Positions 5,710 to 6,119 of a stretch of 6,119 bases of DNA are shown here, in pieces. A program made the position numbers and the translations under genes. The DNA is from Bacteroidota bacterium (GTDB taxonomy: Bacteria; Bacteroidota; Bacteroidia; Chitinophagales; Saprospiraceae). The stretch is taken from contig JAJRQS010000072.1 of NCBI GenBank assembly GCA_024280135.1, positions 1 through 6,119 on the forward strand. Reading direction: 5' to 3'. The notes beneath the pieces are model-generated. The model was not told the DNA's origin, searched no databases, and saw only the letters and a list, made by a program, of their open reading frames with translations. How positions within the stretch are numbered: position 1 is the stretch's first letter; the number at the start of each line of letters is the position of its first letter.

Positions 5710-6119
5710 CTACTTCTTACTAATTAAAATACTCTTTAGTTTTTCATCAAGCAGTGCTGCATAAAAAACTGCCCCATATTGTGTAAAATGCCTCGTATCT
5801 TGGCTAATAAACTTGCAATCTGGTGTAAATACTAGCACCTCCCCATCTTTACTTGCAGTCAGTGAGATTAAATCAATATACCGGCTCCCCCAAATGTCCT
5901 TCAAATCTATGTTCCTTTCAAAGATTCCTTTTTTCATCTTAGCCCGGTAGGTACTACAATCCACTTCGCCATTTCTTTTTCGAGCATAATGAATCCCATT
6001 ACTATACCCAAAGTCCTTTGTGCCGACCGCCCAGATTTTGTTCCAATCAACCTTGATATGAAATTTTGATTCGACCTTGGAAAACATACTTTTCTCAACA
6101 TTTCCAAATTTGGTAAAAA
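5710..6119 (-). CDS. SGNH-hydrolase-like protein, C-terminal part (cut by window edge)
   Basis: The minus-strand frame ending at the TAA at 5710-5712 is open right to the window edge, about 136 codons. The ATG at 6087 is therefore probably internal: in-frame codons before it read FTKFGNVEKS with no stop. The visible part ends with YIDLISLTASKDGEVLVFTPD followed by ISQDTRHFTQYGAVFYAALL. The D-x-x-H (D97 and H100 counted from the ATG at 6087) followed by an aromatic and x-x-x-G is the block V pattern carrying the Asp and His of the SGNH/GDSL catalytic triad. The D-L-x-S-L...DG.V...DG layout before it resembles the SGNH domain at the C-terminus of OafA-type O-acyltransferases. The nucleophile serine and any membrane domain would lie outside the window, so whether this is a free esterase or an acyltransferase fusion is undecided. 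Confidence 0.6.
   Translation of the reverse strand, partial: FTKFGNVEKSMFSKVESKFHIKVDWNKIWAVGTKDFGYSNGIHYARKRNGEVDCSTYRAKMKKGIFERNIDLKDIWGSRYIDLISLTASKDGEVLVFTPDCKFISQDTRHFTQYGAVFYAALLDEKLKSILISKK

Noticed and set aside
1..6119. Search for CRISPR arrays, insertion-sequence ends, toxin-antitoxin pairs, phage genes or riboswitches
   Set aside because: No regularly spaced repeats, transposase-like proteins, terminal inverted repeats or structured leader regions were seen; in particular there is no preQ1-type leader before queE, whose spacer is only 24 bases.

Overview
The window looks like ordinary chromosomal housekeeping DNA from a member of the Bacteroidota. Several things point there. Start codons are preceded by A-rich stretches rather than Shine-Dalgarno sequences. 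Some upstream regions carry TAnnTTTG-type promoter elements, the clearest being TATCTTTG before the tRNA gene. A secreted protein has a typical ...SIFA|QA signal-peptide end. The trigger factor and ClpP N-terminus are of the type I associate with this phylum. I cannot place the organism below phylum level.

Layout: The left third is read on the minus strand, right to left. It holds a tRNA-Leu(UAG) gene with its own strong terminator, then tig (trigger factor), then the first 71 codons of clpP, which runs off the left edge. This is the familiar tig-clpP order: a ribosome-bound chaperone next to the proteolytic subunit of the Clp protease. The middle is read on the plus strand: a TPMT-type SAM-dependent methyltransferase, an unrecognised exported protein that is probably a beta-barrel, lipA (lipoyl synthase) and queE (7-carboxy-7-deazaguanine synthase). 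The exported protein and lipA are separated by 2 bases and lipA and queE by 24, so these three probably share a transcript. lipA and queE are both radical SAM enzymes but serve unrelated pathways (lipoate cofactor and queuosine-type tRNA modification). The right part is again minus strand: a complete cytoplasmic cyclophilin, ending in a terminator that touches the queE stop codon, and upstream of it the C-terminal part of an SGNH-hydrolase-like protein that runs off the right edge.

I found no mobile element, CRISPR array, toxin-antitoxin pair, phage gene or defence island, and nothing that amounts to a new system. The points most worth a second look are the unrecognised exported protein coupled to lipA-queE, the TTG start of queE, the degenerate prolyl-isomerase domain of the trigger factor, and a few short repeats and hairpins in the tig-clpP control regions.
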